The notes beneath the pieces are model-generated. The model made no database searches and had not been told where the DNA came from. It was given only the letters and a program-made list of their open reading frames with translations. Of a stretch of 64,000 nucleotides of DNA, positions 27,413 to 35,319 are shown piece by piece. This DNA is from Stenotrophomonas sp. SAU14A_NAIMI4_5. GTDB lineage: Bacteria > Pseudomonadota > Gammaproteobacteria > Xanthomonadales > Xanthomonadaceae. Numbering within the stretch: the stretch's first letter is position 1; every line of letters starts with the position of its first letter. Location of the stretch: NCBI RefSeq assembly GCF_003086795.1, contig NZ_CP026003.1, forward strand, positions 1,756,777-1,820,776. The letters are read 5' to 3'. Both the position numbers and the translations under genes were made by a program.

Positions 27413-28329
27413 CCTGCGACAGGAGCGGAATTATGCGGATGTCGGCGGCTGTCGTCAACGCTTTTGTGAAAATTTTCATTCAACTGAATGAAAAAGCTTT
27501 CAGCGACGGCATCCGGGGCCTTCATCCAGGCGAAGTGATCGGCGCGCGTGCCCAGTTCCTGCGCGGACAGCACGCGCACGCCTGAGGCCACATTCGGCAG
27601 CTTGGCCAGCAGCGCCTGCATCGAACCGGGCGGCGCGAACCAGTCATCGGCCATCAGCACCGCCTGCGCGCTGCCATGGATGCGTGCCAGCTGCGCATCG
27701 AGGTCTTCGTCCATACCCACGGCCGCATAGTGGTTGTTCAGGCCCACCCGCGCCCAGTCGGCGATCAGCCCGCGTGCTTCGGTGCCGCCAAAGCCGAGGC
27801 GACGGCCGTGCAGCACACCCTGGCGGCGCGCGATCCACGGCAGGAACCGGTAGAACAGCGGCAGCAGCCAACCGCGCGGGGGCGGGAACACGCGCCAGAA
27901 CGGCGTGCCGCTGGCCGCCAGCCACAGGCGCTGGAAACGCTCCGGATTGCGGCCGGCATGCAGGCAGGCGAGCTGGCCGCCCAGGCTGTGGCCACCGATG
28001 ATCCAAGGCAGGGCGCTGCCTGCGCCGTCTTCGCGGACCAGCACGGCCTGGCTGGCCGGCAGATCCTGTTCGAGGATCTCGCGGTAGCCCCAGTCGGCCG
28101 TGCGCGAGGGACGCAGTGAACTGCTGCCGTTGCCACGCCACTCATGCAGGTAGACGGCGATGCCACGTGCTGCCAGCGCCTGCGCAAGCGGCAGGTAGTG
28201 GCGCGCGGCCACGCCCAGCGCCGGCAGCCACAGCAGGCGTGCCAGCGGCTGTGCAGGCATGCAGGCGATGATCTCGTAGCGGTGGCCATCGCCGCTGTCC
28301 ACGGCGATCGTGCGCGGCGCAGCGCTCAT
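27403..28329 (-). CDS. Alpha/beta hydrolase
   Basis: 308 residues from ATG 28329, which overlaps the thiD stop by ATGA. Alpha/beta hydrolase fold without signal peptide: LLWLPALGVAARHYLPLAQALAARG, VYLHEWRGNGSS, nucleophile elbow GGHSLGGQ (Ser in GxSxG), acidic residue in LMADDWFAPPG, and a late His in TRADHFAW. It resembles the YheT/serine-aminopeptidase-like group; substrate unknown. The last 20 or so residues (DDSRRHPHNSAPVAGRP) are encoded by the tRNA-Arg promoter and tRNA 5' end, an odd coding/promoter overlap. Confidence 0.75.
   Translation of the reverse strand: MSAAPRTIAVDSGDGHRYEIIACMPAQPLARLLWLPALGVAARHYLPLAQALAARGIAVYLHEWRGNGSSSLRPSRTADWGYREILEQDLPASQAVLVREDGAGSALPWIIGGHSLGGQLACLHAGRNPERFQRLWLAASGTPFWRVFPPPRGWLLPLFYRFLPWIARRQGVLHGRRLGFGGTEARGLIADWARVGLNNHYAAVGMDEDLDAQLARIHGSAQAVLMADDWFAPPGSMQALLAKLPNVASGVRVLSAQELGTRADHFAWMKAPDAVAESFFIQLNENFHKSVDDSRRHPHNSAPVAGRP
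27430..27458 (-). promoter_or_regulatory. Sigma-70 promoter of the tRNA-Arg operon
   Basis: Minus strand -35 TTGACG (27458-27453), 17-bp spacer, -10 CATAAT (27435-27430), about 17 bp before the first tRNA. It lies inside the hydrolase coding frame. Just upstream, 27473-27494, is an AT-rich perfect inverted repeat (TTTTCATTCA, AC, TGAATGAAAA) that could act as an UP element or operator. Confidence 0.75.
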
Positions 28330-29135
28330 GCGTGCGGTGCCGCGCCGAAGTGATCCAGCACCAGCACCTCGCTGCGGCCGGGCGCGTAGCCCTGCTGCAG
28401 GCCGCGCGCCACGTAATCGATGCCGGCTTCGCAGGCATTGGCCAGGCTGAGCCCGTTGCACAGCTGGGCGGCAATGGCCGAGGCCAGCGTGCAGCCGGTG
28501 CCGTGCGCGTCCAGAGGCAGCCGTGCGTGGATGAATTCCTCGCTGCTGACAGCGTCGAAGTAGCGGTCGATCACCCGGTTGCCTTCGTGCAGGTGGCCGC
28601 CCTTCAGCAGTACGGCGCCGGCGCCCATGTCGAGCAGCGCGGCAGCGGCCTGCTCGGCGTGGTCGGCGTTGCCGATGCTGCGGCCGACCAGCAGTTCGGC
28701 CTCGGGGGTGTTGGGAGTGATCAGCGTGGCCAGCGGAATCAGCCGTTCTCGCATCGCTTGCAGCGCGCTGTCTTCCAGCAGGCGCGCGCCACTGGTGGCG
28801 ACCATCACCGGGTCCAGCACCACGTGGGCGGGGCGGCGCTGTTCGAGCACGTCAGCAACGGTGTGGATGACCTCTGCATTGGCCAGCATGCCGAGCTTCA
28901 CTGCGTGGATGTCGAAATCATCGAAGCAGGCGTCCAGCTGCGCGCGCAGGAAGGCGACCGGGGGCACGTGCACGGCGGTGACACCGCGGGTGTTCTGCGC
29001 GGTCAACGCGGCGATGGCGGACAGGCCGTGCACGCGATGCGCGGCGAAGGCCTTCAGATCGGCCTGGATGCCGGCGCCACCGCCGGAATCGGAGCCGGCG
29101 ATGGTGAGGGCGGAAGCGGGAGTGGTCGGGCTCAT
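28326..29135 (-). CDS. thiD: Hydroxymethylpyrimidine (phosphate) kinase
   Basis: 269 residues from ATG 29135. Ribokinase-like fold: ALTIAGSDSGGGAGIQADLKAF at the N-terminus (pyrimidine and metal site), VHAVKLGMLAN-type segment DIHAVKLGMLANAEVI, VLDPVMVATSGARLL, TPNTPEAELL, and the catalytic region LPLDAHGTGCTLASAIAA. It phosphorylates HMP and HMP-P in thiamine synthesis and salvage. Other thi genes are absent here. The downstream hydrolase is translationally coupled, an unusual partner. Confidence 0.93.
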   Translation of the reverse strand: MSPTTPASALTIAGSDSGGGAGIQADLKAFAAHRVHGLSAIAALTAQNTRGVTAVHVPPVAFLRAQLDACFDDFDIHAVKLGMLANAEVIHTVADVLEQRRPAHVVLDPVMVATSGARLLEDSALQAMRERLIPLATLITPNTPEAELLVGRSIGNADHAEQAAAALLDMGAGAVLLKGGHLHEGNRVIDRYFDAVSSEEFIHARLPLDAHGTGCTLASAIAAQLCNGLSLANACEAGIDYVARGLQQGYAPGRSEVLVLDHFGAAPHA

Positions 29136-29167
29136 GCCTCGATTGTGCCGTGGTCCCGCAGGGGAAA

Positions 29168-29190
29168 ATAGATCCACGCCATGCGTGGAT
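29168..29190. repeat. SMAG repeat variant
   Basis: ATAG plus ATCCACGCCATGCGTGGAT, the same palindrome as at 26234-26256 with GTAG changed to ATAG, between thiD and the YoaK-like gene. Confidence 0.6.
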
Positions 29191-29199
29191 GCCCTGGGT

Positions 29200-29868
29200 T
29201 CAATGCCGCCAGCGCGCCCACTGCTGGTACAGCACATACACGATGCCGGTCAGGCCGGTGAGCAGGGCGGGGGCGAGCAGGGCGTCGTAGCGGAAGTGCA
29301 TGAACAACCACGCGCCGACGATGCCGCCGCCGAGGAAGCCGCTGATGATCAGCCCGCTCAGGGTCAACCGGCGCACCTGCAGGGGCAGGCCGCGCAGCAG
29401 GTGGCCCAGGCCGATGCCGAGGTCGGTGAACATGCCGCTCAGATGGGTGGTGCGTACCACCGCGCCGCTGAAGGTGGTGGCCATCGCGTTCTGCAGGCCG
29501 CAGGCCATGGCCGCGGCCAGCGCGCCCCAGATCTGCTGCTGCTCGAACAGTGGAATGGCCACCAGCAGCAGCGCCGATTCGATCGCCAGGGCCACGCCGT
29601 AGCGCCGGCCCAGCTGCAGGGCGCTGTCCTGGATCAGCAGGCCGCTGAGCATCGCGCCCAGCGAGAAGGCGATCAGCAGGCCCCACAGATGGCCGACCGC
29701 GCGCCAGTCACCCTGGGCAATCGCCATGCCCAGCTGGCTGGTGCTGCCGGTCATGTGGCTCACCGCCTGGTGCTCGAAGCCCAGGAAGCCCACCACGTTG
29801 ACCATGCCGGCCACGCTGGACAACGCGACAGCGCCGATCCAGACCCAGGTGGGCAGGCGGATTCCCAT
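29200..29868 (-). CDS. YoaK/DUF1275 family membrane protein
   Basis: 222 residues with six or so membrane spans. Family marks: GMVNVVGFLGFEHQAVSHMTGSTSQLG at the N-terminus and GLQNAMATTFSGAVVRTTHLSGMFTDLGIGLGHLLRG in the centre, the GxxNA...R.THxTG signature of DUF1275. Suggested as a small-molecule transporter family, but no substrate is established. The gene follows the lipoprotein gene by 9 bp and is probably in the phoH transcript. Confidence 0.8.
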   Translation of the reverse strand: MGIRLPTWVWIGAVALSSVAGMVNVVGFLGFEHQAVSHMTGSTSQLGMAIAQGDWRAVGHLWGLLIAFSLGAMLSGLLIQDSALQLGRRYGVALAIESALLLVAIPLFEQQQIWGALAAAMACGLQNAMATTFSGAVVRTTHLSGMFTDLGIGLGHLLRGLPLQVRRLTLSGLIISGFLGGGIVGAWLFMHFRYDALLAPALLTGLTGIVYVLYQQWARWRH

Positions 29869-29877
29869 GCCGCCGCC

Positions 29878-30387
29878 TCAGGGCGACGGCACTTTGCCGC
29901 CGTTGAACTGCAGGTCGCTGAAGCTGCCGGTGGCCGGGTCGTACACCGCGCCCCAGAACTGCCGGCCGCCATCACACACGCGGATCGCTTCGCGCGCGGG
30001 ATTGGTGCTGGCATCTTCCGGCAGGTGGAAGGCGTTGATGTAGATCAGCTGCCGGCCGCCACTTTCGATGCCCACGTACTGGCGGTCGAAGTCCAGTACG
30101 TGCGGCACCTGTGCTTCCAGCGAGGACAGCTTCGCTTCCATCTGGTCCACCTGCTGCCGGCTCGGCGCCCAGTAGCCGCTCACCCGCCCGGCCTCGCGGC
30201 CGGGGCTGGTGCGCGAGCAGGTATCCAATACCTGCGCGGCGATGACGGGGCGGGTGACCACCCACGATTGGCCGGTGCGCTCGGCGGTCGGCACGCTGGC
30301 CGGGCCGCGCGTGGTGGTGCAGGCGGCCAGTGCGGCTGCGAGGGTGATCGCAGCCGTGGGCAGCAGCAGGCGGGTGCAACGGTTCAC
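29878..30387 (-). CDS. Hypothetical lipoprotein
   Basis: 169 residues from GTG 30387, overlapping the phoH stop by GTGA. Lipoprotein signal MNRCTRLLLPTAAITLAAAL with lipobox LAAC, then TTTRGP. The mature part has one short amphipathic coiled segment (RQQVDQMEAKLSSLEAQ) and two Cys residues (DTCSRT, RVCDGG) that could pair. I do not recognise the family. Residues VLDFDRQYVGIESGGRQLIYINAFHLP read as a beta-rich periplasmic domain. Confidence 0.6.
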   Translation of the reverse strand: MNRCTRLLLPTAAITLAAALAACTTTRGPASVPTAERTGQSWVVTRPVIAAQVLDTCSRTSPGREAGRVSGYWAPSRQQVDQMEAKLSSLEAQVPHVLDFDRQYVGIESGGRQLIYINAFHLPEDASTNPAREAIRVCDGGRQFWGAVYDPATGSFSDLQFNGGKVPSP

Positions 30388-31784
30388 AACACCTCCGAAG
30401 CGTAATCGGCCAGGCGCGAACGTTCGCCTCGGCGCAGGGTGATGTGCGCACTATGCGGCCAGTTCTTGAAGCGGTCCACCGCGTAGGTCAGGCCCGAGGT
30501 CGTCTCGGTCAGGTACGGAGTGTCGATCTGCTCGACGTTGCCCAGGCAGACGATCTTGGTGCCGGGGCCGGCACGGGTGATCAGCGTCTTCATCTGCTTC
30601 GGGGTGAGGTTCTGCGCTTCATCGAGGATCAGGTAACGCGACAGGAAGGTGCGCCCGCGCATGAAGTTCATCGAGCGGATCTTGATGCGGCTGGCCAGCA
30701 GGTCGTTGGTGGCCTGGCGGCCCCAGGTGCCGCCTTCCTGGTTGTGGGTGAGCACTTCCAGGTTGTCGGTCAGCGCGCCCATCCACGGCGTCATCTTTTC
30801 TTCTTCGGTACCGGGCAGGAAGCCGATGTCCTCGCCCACGCTCACCGTGGCGCGGGTCATGATGATCTCGCGGTAGCGCTGCTGGTCCATCGTCTGCGCC
30901 AGGCCGGCGGCCAGTGCCAGCAGGGTCTTGCCGGTGCCGGCGGTGCCGAGCAGGGTGACGAAGTCGATCTCCGGGTCCATCAGCGCATTGAGCGCGAAGT
31001 TCTGCTCGCGGTTGCGCGCGCTGATGCCCCACACGGCATGGCTGCCGTGGCGGAAATCATCGACCAGCGACAGCACCACCTTGCCATCGCCGACCACGCG
31101 GCTGACGCGCAGCTCGACCTCGTCTTCGCCGGGCAGGTAGACGTACTGGTTCGGGTACCACTCCTCGCCGTCCTGGGCGAGGATTTCGTAATGCGTGCGG
31201 CCCTTGTCGCTCCAGCTGCGCAGGTCCTCGCCGTGGCGCTTCCAGAAGTCTTCCGGCAGCTCGGTGGCGCCGGTGTAGAGCAGGCTGAAATCATCCAGCG
31301 CGCGGTCGTTCTCGTAGTCCTCGGACACGATGCCGGCGATGGCCGCCTTGATCCGCAGGTTGATGTCCTTGGAAACGAACACCACCGGCAGGTCGGGCGT
31401 TTCTTCCTTCAGCGCCAGGATCGCGCCGAGGATGGCGTTGTCCGGGATGACCTTGCCGAAACTCTTGCCCGCATCGAAATGGCTGGTCTGGAAGCGCAGC
31501 TTGCCGGCGCTCTGCTTGCCGCGCAGCTGCAGGCCATTGGGGCGCTCCAGTGGAATGCCGTCGGCCAGGTTGTCCAGGCCCGATTCCTGCACCAGCTCAT
31601 TGAGGAAGCGGCTCACCTGGCGGGCGTTGCGGCTCGCTTCGGAGGTGCCTTTCTTGCCGTTGTCCAGCTCCTCGATCACCTGCATGGGCAGGTAGACGTC
31701 ATGTTCCTCGAACTTGAACAGCGCGGTGGGATCGTGCATCAGCACGTTGGTATCCAGCACGTAGATGCGCTTGCCTCGGGTCAT
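30384..31784 (-). CDS. PhoH family ATPase with N-terminal PIN domain
   Basis: 466 residues from ATG 31784 (AGGA seven bases upstream; a second ATG at 31790 is also possible). N-terminal PIN nuclease domain (YVLDTNVLMHDPTALFKFEEHDVYLPMQVIEELD with conserved acidic residues, later VFVSKDINLRIKA), then a PhoH helicase-like ATPase: Walker A GTAGTGKT at 280-287, Walker B YLILDEAQN, and TRAGPGTKIVCLGNVEQID. PIN-PhoH (PhoH2) proteins act as RNA helicase/ribonucleases. It is the first gene of a likely operon with the lipoprotein and YoaK-type genes. Confidence 0.9.
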   Translation of the reverse strand: MTRGKRIYVLDTNVLMHDPTALFKFEEHDVYLPMQVIEELDNGKKGTSEASRNARQVSRFLNELVQESGLDNLADGIPLERPNGLQLRGKQSAGKLRFQTSHFDAGKSFGKVIPDNAILGAILALKEETPDLPVVFVSKDINLRIKAAIAGIVSEDYENDRALDDFSLLYTGATELPEDFWKRHGEDLRSWSDKGRTHYEILAQDGEEWYPNQYVYLPGEDEVELRVSRVVGDGKVVLSLVDDFRHGSHAVWGISARNREQNFALNALMDPEIDFVTLLGTAGTGKTLLALAAGLAQTMDQQRYREIIMTRATVSVGEDIGFLPGTEEEKMTPWMGALTDNLEVLTHNQEGGTWGRQATNDLLASRIKIRSMNFMRGRTFLSRYLILDEAQNLTPKQMKTLITRAGPGTKIVCLGNVEQIDTPYLTETTSGLTYAVDRFKNWPHSAHITLRRGERSRLADYASEVL

Positions 31785-31868
31785 CGTCATTTCCTGGTTA
31801 CGGACAGGGAAAAACCACCACGACCTGCTGCGGGGCAGGGTGGTGGCGGACACAGTGGGCGTTGGAAC

Positions 31869-32348
31869 TCACTTGGATTGGGCGGCCTTCAGTTCGGCAA
31901 GCACGGCGTCGGCATGGCCGGCGACCTTGACCTTGCGCCAGGACTGCACGAGTTGGCTGTCGGGAGAAATCAGGAAGGTGCTGCGTTCGATGCCACGTAC
32001 CTGCTTGCCGTACATGTTCTTCATCTTGATGACGTCGAAGACGGTGCACAGCGCTTCGTCGGCATCACTGACCAGCGGGAAGTTGAATCCCTGCTTGGCG
32101 CAGAAGTTGTCGTGCGATTTGACCGAGTCGCGGGAGACGCCGAGAACGACCGCACCGGCCTTCTTGAATTCCGGCAGCAGCGCGTTGAAGTCGATGCCTT
32201 CGGTGGTGCAGCCGGGCGTGCTGTCCTTGGGGTAGAAGTACAGCACCAGCCACTGGCCGGCGTAATCGCCGAGGGTGGACTGCTCGCCGCCGGACAGCGC
32301 CAGCGGCAGGGAAAGGGTGATGCTGTCCAGGGTATCGCCGTTGTTCAT
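31869..32348 (-). CDS. bcp: BCP/PrxQ thiol peroxidase
   Basis: 159 residues from ATG 32348 after AAGGA. Peroxiredoxin motif YFYPKDSTPGCTTEG with peroxidatic Cys47. The usual resolving cysteine five residues later is absent (Ile52); instead Cys83 in SHDNFCAKQGF is present, the position used as resolving cysteine by Xylella BCP. Reduces H2O2 and lipid peroxides with thioredoxin in the cytosol. The gap to phoH is 84 bp on the same strand. Confidence 0.93.
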   Translation of the reverse strand: MNNGDTLDSITLSLPLALSGGEQSTLGDYAGQWLVLYFYPKDSTPGCTTEGIDFNALLPEFKKAGAVVLGVSRDSVKSHDNFCAKQGFNFPLVSDADEALCTVFDVIKMKNMYGKQVRGIERSTFLISPDSQLVQSWRKVKVAGHADAVLAELKAAQSK

Positions 32349-32439
32349 GAGGTCCTTCTGTCGAGCCTGGGTTGTTTCTACGACAATTGCATGAAACGCC
32401 ACGCGCCCGTGAGAGGCGCGCGAAAATCCGCACGTCCGA

Positions 32440-33000
32440 TCAGAATTTCATCGGGTCCATGATCGCGTCCAGGTTCAGGTGGTCGCAGAACTCGAGGAAA
32501 TCGTCGCGCAGCGCGGCGATGTGCATGTTGGCCGGCACGCCGATGGTGACCTGCGCGCTGAACATTTCAGCGCCGGTCTGCATGGCGCGGTAACGCGTGC
32601 TCTGCAGGGTCTCGATGGTGATGCCCTGGCGGTCGAAGAAATCGGCCAGCTGGAACAGGATGCCCGGCTTGTCGGCGGCGATCACTTCGACGATGTACGG
32701 CAGCAGGTTGGACTGCGCCTGCTTGGCCTCGGTGCGGTACCAGACCAGCTTCAGGCCTTCCTCGCGCTCGAGCCGGGTCAGCATCGCTTCCAGCTTGGCG
32801 ACCGAATCCCAGGAGCCGGTGGCCAGGGCGGTGACCGAGACATCGCGGCCGACCGTGGCCAGGCGCGCGTCCACCAGATTGCAGCCGCTGTCGGCGATGC
32901 GGCGGGTGACGGACAGCAGGGGGGACTCCGGATGCGTCGTGTAGGCGTTGATCAGGAGGTGGTTTTCGCTCGGCGCGGGGCGCGGGGTGGTGTCGGTCAA
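32440..33000 (-). CDS. gcvR: GcvR-type double-ACT regulator
   Basis: 186 residues if translation begins at TTG 33000 ([20 protein letters not shown]); no ATG fits the start of the domain. Two ACT domains: about 12-85 ([27 protein letters not shown]) and about 100-175 ([33 protein letters not shown]). GcvR represses the glycine cleavage genes by binding the activator GcvA; no gcv gene is nearby. It is divergent from dapA over 164 bp. Confidence 0.82.
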   Translation of the reverse strand: MTDTTPRPAPSENHLLINAYTTHPESPLLSVTRRIADSGCNLVDARLATVGRDVSVTALATGSWDSVAKLEAMLTRLEREEGLKLVWYRTEAKQAQSNLLPYIVEVIAADKPGILFQLADFFDRQGITIETLQSTRYRAMQTGAEMFSAQVTIGVPANMHIAALRDDFLEFCDHLNLDAIMDPMKF

Positions 33001-33164
33001 GGCGATTCCGGGTAATGCAAGGCGTGAGTCTGAATGCCCGCCGGGGGCGGGAATCCACCGGTGTCCAGCATACTTGCCCGTGCTTTCGCGCCGCAAGTAA
33101 CATTCAGGTGCCCCCGGCCTGTCGTGGCGGGCGTTTTCCCTCCCCAGCCAAGAGCAGCACGTCC

Positions 33165-34058
33165 TTGTCCCTTTCCGGCCTCATCACCGCGCTGGCGACC
33201 CCTTTCCGGGCCGACGGCTCCCTCGACCCCGACGGTTGGCAGCGCCTGCTGCACCTGCAGCTGGAGGGCGGCGTCCAAGGCGTCGTCGTCGCCGGCTCGA
33301 CCGGCGAAGCCGCCACCCTGTCCGATGCCGAATACGACCAGCTGCTGGCCAGCGCGGTCGATACCATCGCCGGCCGTGTCCCGGTCCTGGCCGGCACCGG
33401 CCTGTCGGGCACCGCCAAAACCATCGAGCAGACCCGCCGCGCCGCCGCGCTCGGCGCCACCCATGCCCTGGTGGTGACCCCGCCGTACGTGCGGCCCACC
33501 CAGGCCGGCCTGATCGCGCATTACCGCGCCGTGGCCGACCAGGGCGGCCTGCCGGTGGTGCTGTACAACGTGCCCGGCCGCACCGGCTGCGACATGCTGC
33601 CGGAGACCGTGGCCGAGCTCGCCAGCCACCCGAACATCGTCGCCATCAAGGAAGCGGTGGGCGACATGGGGCGCGTGCAGGCCCTGTTGGCCCTGGCCGG
33701 TCCGGAGTTCGCCGTGCTCAGTGGCGATGACGGCACCGCCGCCCGCTCGATCCAGGCCGGCATGGCCGGGCTGATCTCGGTCGGTTCCAACGCGCTGCCC
33801 GGTGCCTACCGCCGCATGTGCGCGCTGGCCGCCGCCCACGAACATGACGCCACCGAAGCCTGGGATGCGCGCCTGCAGCCGTTCCATGATTTCTGCGGCG
33901 TCGAGCCGAACCCGATCCCGGTCAAGGCGCTGCTGCGCCGCATCGGCATCGGCCATGACCTGCGCCTGCCGCTGCTGCCGCTTTCGGCCGCACACCAGCC
34001 CGCGGCCGACCATCTCGCCGGCGACATCGCCGCCCTTGAAGCCCTTTCCAGCCACTGA
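33165..34058 (+). CDS. dapA: 4-hydroxy-tetrahydrodipicolinate synthase
   Basis: 297 residues from TTG 33165, the usual family length; the ATG-initiated frame at 33015 runs through promoter sequence. Motifs: [30 protein letters not shown] (pyruvate site), [22 protein letters not shown] (catalytic Tyr region), and Schiff-base Lys162 in [10 protein letters not shown]. Condenses pyruvate with aspartate semialdehyde in the lysine/diaminopimelate pathway. Followed after 32 bp by a bamC-like lipoprotein gene, the same order as dapA-bamC in E. coli. Confidence 0.95.
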   Translation: MSLSGLITALATPFRADGSLDPDGWQRLLHLQLEGGVQGVVVAGSTGEAATLSDAEYDQLLASAVDTIAGRVPVLAGTGLSGTAKTIEQTRRAAALGATHALVVTPPYVRPTQAGLIAHYRAVADQGGLPVVLYNVPGRTGCDMLPETVAELASHPNIVAIKEAVGDMGRVQALLALAGPEFAVLSGDDGTAARSIQAGMAGLISVGSNALPGAYRRMCALAAAHEHDATEAWDARLQPFHDFCGVEPNPIPVKALLRRIGIGHDLRLPLLPLSAAHQPAADHLAGDIAALEALSSH

Positions 34059-34090
34059 CCCTTTGTCGTGGCCTGATCCAGGAGATCCAC

Positions 34091-34618
34091 ATGCGTCAAT
34101 CCGTTTCCACTGTCCGCGTGCTGTCCTACGCCCTGCTTGCCGTCGCCGTCGCTGCCGGTACCACCGGCTGCTTCAAGCGCGGCGCCAAGGGTGATTACGC
34201 CCTGGCCCCCGAAATGCGTCCGCTGGAAGTGCCGCCGGATCTGAACGTCCCGGCAGGCGCCGGTGGCAACCAGGTGCCGGCGCTGAGCTCGGCCACCAAG
34301 CCGGCGGCTCCGGCTGCTCCGGCCGCCGCTGCCGCTCCGGCTGCTGGCAACAGCGGTTTCACCATCCCGGGCAGCAAGGAAGAGGCTTTCGGCAAGGTCG
34401 GCACCGCGCTGGAAGGCGTCGAAGGCGTGACCATCGCCAGCCGCGCGCAGCTGCTGGGCTCCTACGACGTGGCCTATGAAGGCAGCAACTTCCTGGTCCG
34501 CGTGGTTGCCGTCGATGCCGGTGCCTACATCTCCGCGGTCGACCCGCGTGGCATGCCGGCCACCGCCGAAGCCCCGGTGAAGCTGATTGCCGCACTGAAG
34601 GCGAAGCTGGCGCAGTAA
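34091..34618 (+). CDS. BamC-like short lipoprotein
   Basis: 175 residues with GGAG ribosome site. Signal sequence ends in AAGTTGC, a weak lipobox with Cys27. The mature N-terminus (DYALAPEMRPLEVPPDLNVP) resembles the extended BamC segment that lies along BamD. Then an Ala/Pro-rich linker (about 70-90) and one small folded domain (about 95-175: SKEEAFGKVGTALEGVEGVTI... IAALKAKLAQ), similar to one BamC helix-grip domain. E. coli BamC is about 344 residues with two such domains, so this is half length. Position after dapA supports the call; role in the Bam complex is inferred. Confidence 0.65.
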   Translation: MRQSVSTVRVLSYALLAVAVAAGTTGCFKRGAKGDYALAPEMRPLEVPPDLNVPAGAGGNQVPALSSATKPAAPAAPAAAAAPAAGNSGFTIPGSKEEAFGKVGTALEGVEGVTIASRAQLLGSYDVAYEGSNFLVRVVAVDAGAYISAVDPRGMPATAEAPVKLIAALKAKLAQ

Positions 34619-34634
34619 GCGCCGGTGGAGGTTC

Positions 34635-34692
34635 CGCCGGGCATGGCCCGGCGCTACCTTCTGCTGTGGTAGTCGCCAACCTTGGTTGGCGC
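34635..34692. repeat. Two SMAG-type palindromes
   Basis: Palindrome CGCCGGGCATGGCCCGGCG ending in CTAC at 34635-34657, and GTAG plus TCGCCAACCTTGGTTGGCG at 34669-34691. They face each other tail to tail, just before the terminator. Confidence 0.7.
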
Positions 34693-34700
34693 CGACCCAC

Positions 34701-34727
34701 AAAAAAGGGCGCCGCAAGGCGCCCTTT
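34701..34727. terminator. Bidirectional terminator between bamC-like gene and fdxA
   Basis: AAAAAAGGGCGCC, loop GCAA, GGCGCCCTTTT: strong stem with A-run and T-run on the two sides, between convergent genes. Confidence 0.9.
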
Positions 34728-34749
34728 TCGTTGCCGCAACAGGCGCTTC

Positions 34750-35073
34750 TCAGCGCTCCAGCAGCGGCAGCTTGTCCGGCTTGCCGTCCCACTCGCCGGC
34801 ATCGGCGGGCGGATCCTTGCGCACGGTCAGCACCGGCCACTCCTTGGCGAGCTCGGCATTGAGGCCCACGAACACTTCCTGGCCGGCCGGGACATCGTCC
34901 TCCGGGAAGATCGCGTTGACCGGGCACTCCGGCTCACAGAGGGTGCAGTCGATGCACTCGTCCGGGTCGATCACCAGGAAGTTCGGGCCTTCGTGGAAGC
35001 AGTCCACGGGGCACACTTCCACGCAATCGGTGTGTTTGCACTTGATGCAGTTTTCGGTGACGACAAAGGGCAT
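34750..35073 (-). CDS. fdxA: 7Fe-8S ferredoxin FdxA
   Basis: 107 residues, standard length. Cysteine pattern [14 protein letters not shown] (9, 12, 17, 21) and [12 protein letters not shown] (40, 43, 46, 50), matching the Azotobacter-type ferredoxin with one [3Fe-4S] (9, 17, 50) and one [4Fe-4S] cluster (21, 40, 43, 46). The long C-terminal tail ends in [10 protein letters not shown]. Low-potential electron carrier in the cytosol. Divergent from xylB. Confidence 0.95.
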   Translation of the reverse strand: MPFVVTENCIKCKHTDCVEVCPVDCFHEGPNFLVIDPDECIDCTLCEPECPVNAIFPEDDVPAGQEVFVGLNAELAKEWPVLTVRKDPPADAGEWDGKPDKLPLLER

Positions 35074-35260
35074 AAGGGGGGAGGCAGATCCGTCTTCAAG
35101 CGGACAATTCTAGAACAGGTTGAACGCGCGCGCTGCCGTTGCACGCACCGGCACCCTGCGCGCTGACGATTCTGCACAGGCGGCAAGGGCATGCGGCCAC
35201 CGCGCAGCAGCACTTTGCGGCACTGCACATTGCCAAGCCGGGGAAGCCCCCGGCAGACTC

Positions 35261-35280
35261 GATGTCCATCGGTGGACATC
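35261..35280. promoter_or_regulatory. Possible operator upstream of the xylose operon
   Basis: Perfect palindrome with arms GATGTCCA and TGGACATC and loop TCGG, 40 bp upstream of the xylB start. Could be a repressor site or a short hairpin in the leader. No regulator gene is adjacent. The rest of the 246-bp fdxA-xylB gap shows no gene. Confidence 0.35.
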
Positions 35281-35319
35281 TGGCGGTGAAGCAGTGCGGA
35301 TCGCAGGGACGGGCAGGGC

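Noticed and set aside
33015..33164. Longer DapA protein with a 50-residue N-terminal extension
   Set aside because: The extension has no homology and runs through the divergent gcvR promoter region; the TTG start gives the normal 297-residue enzyme.
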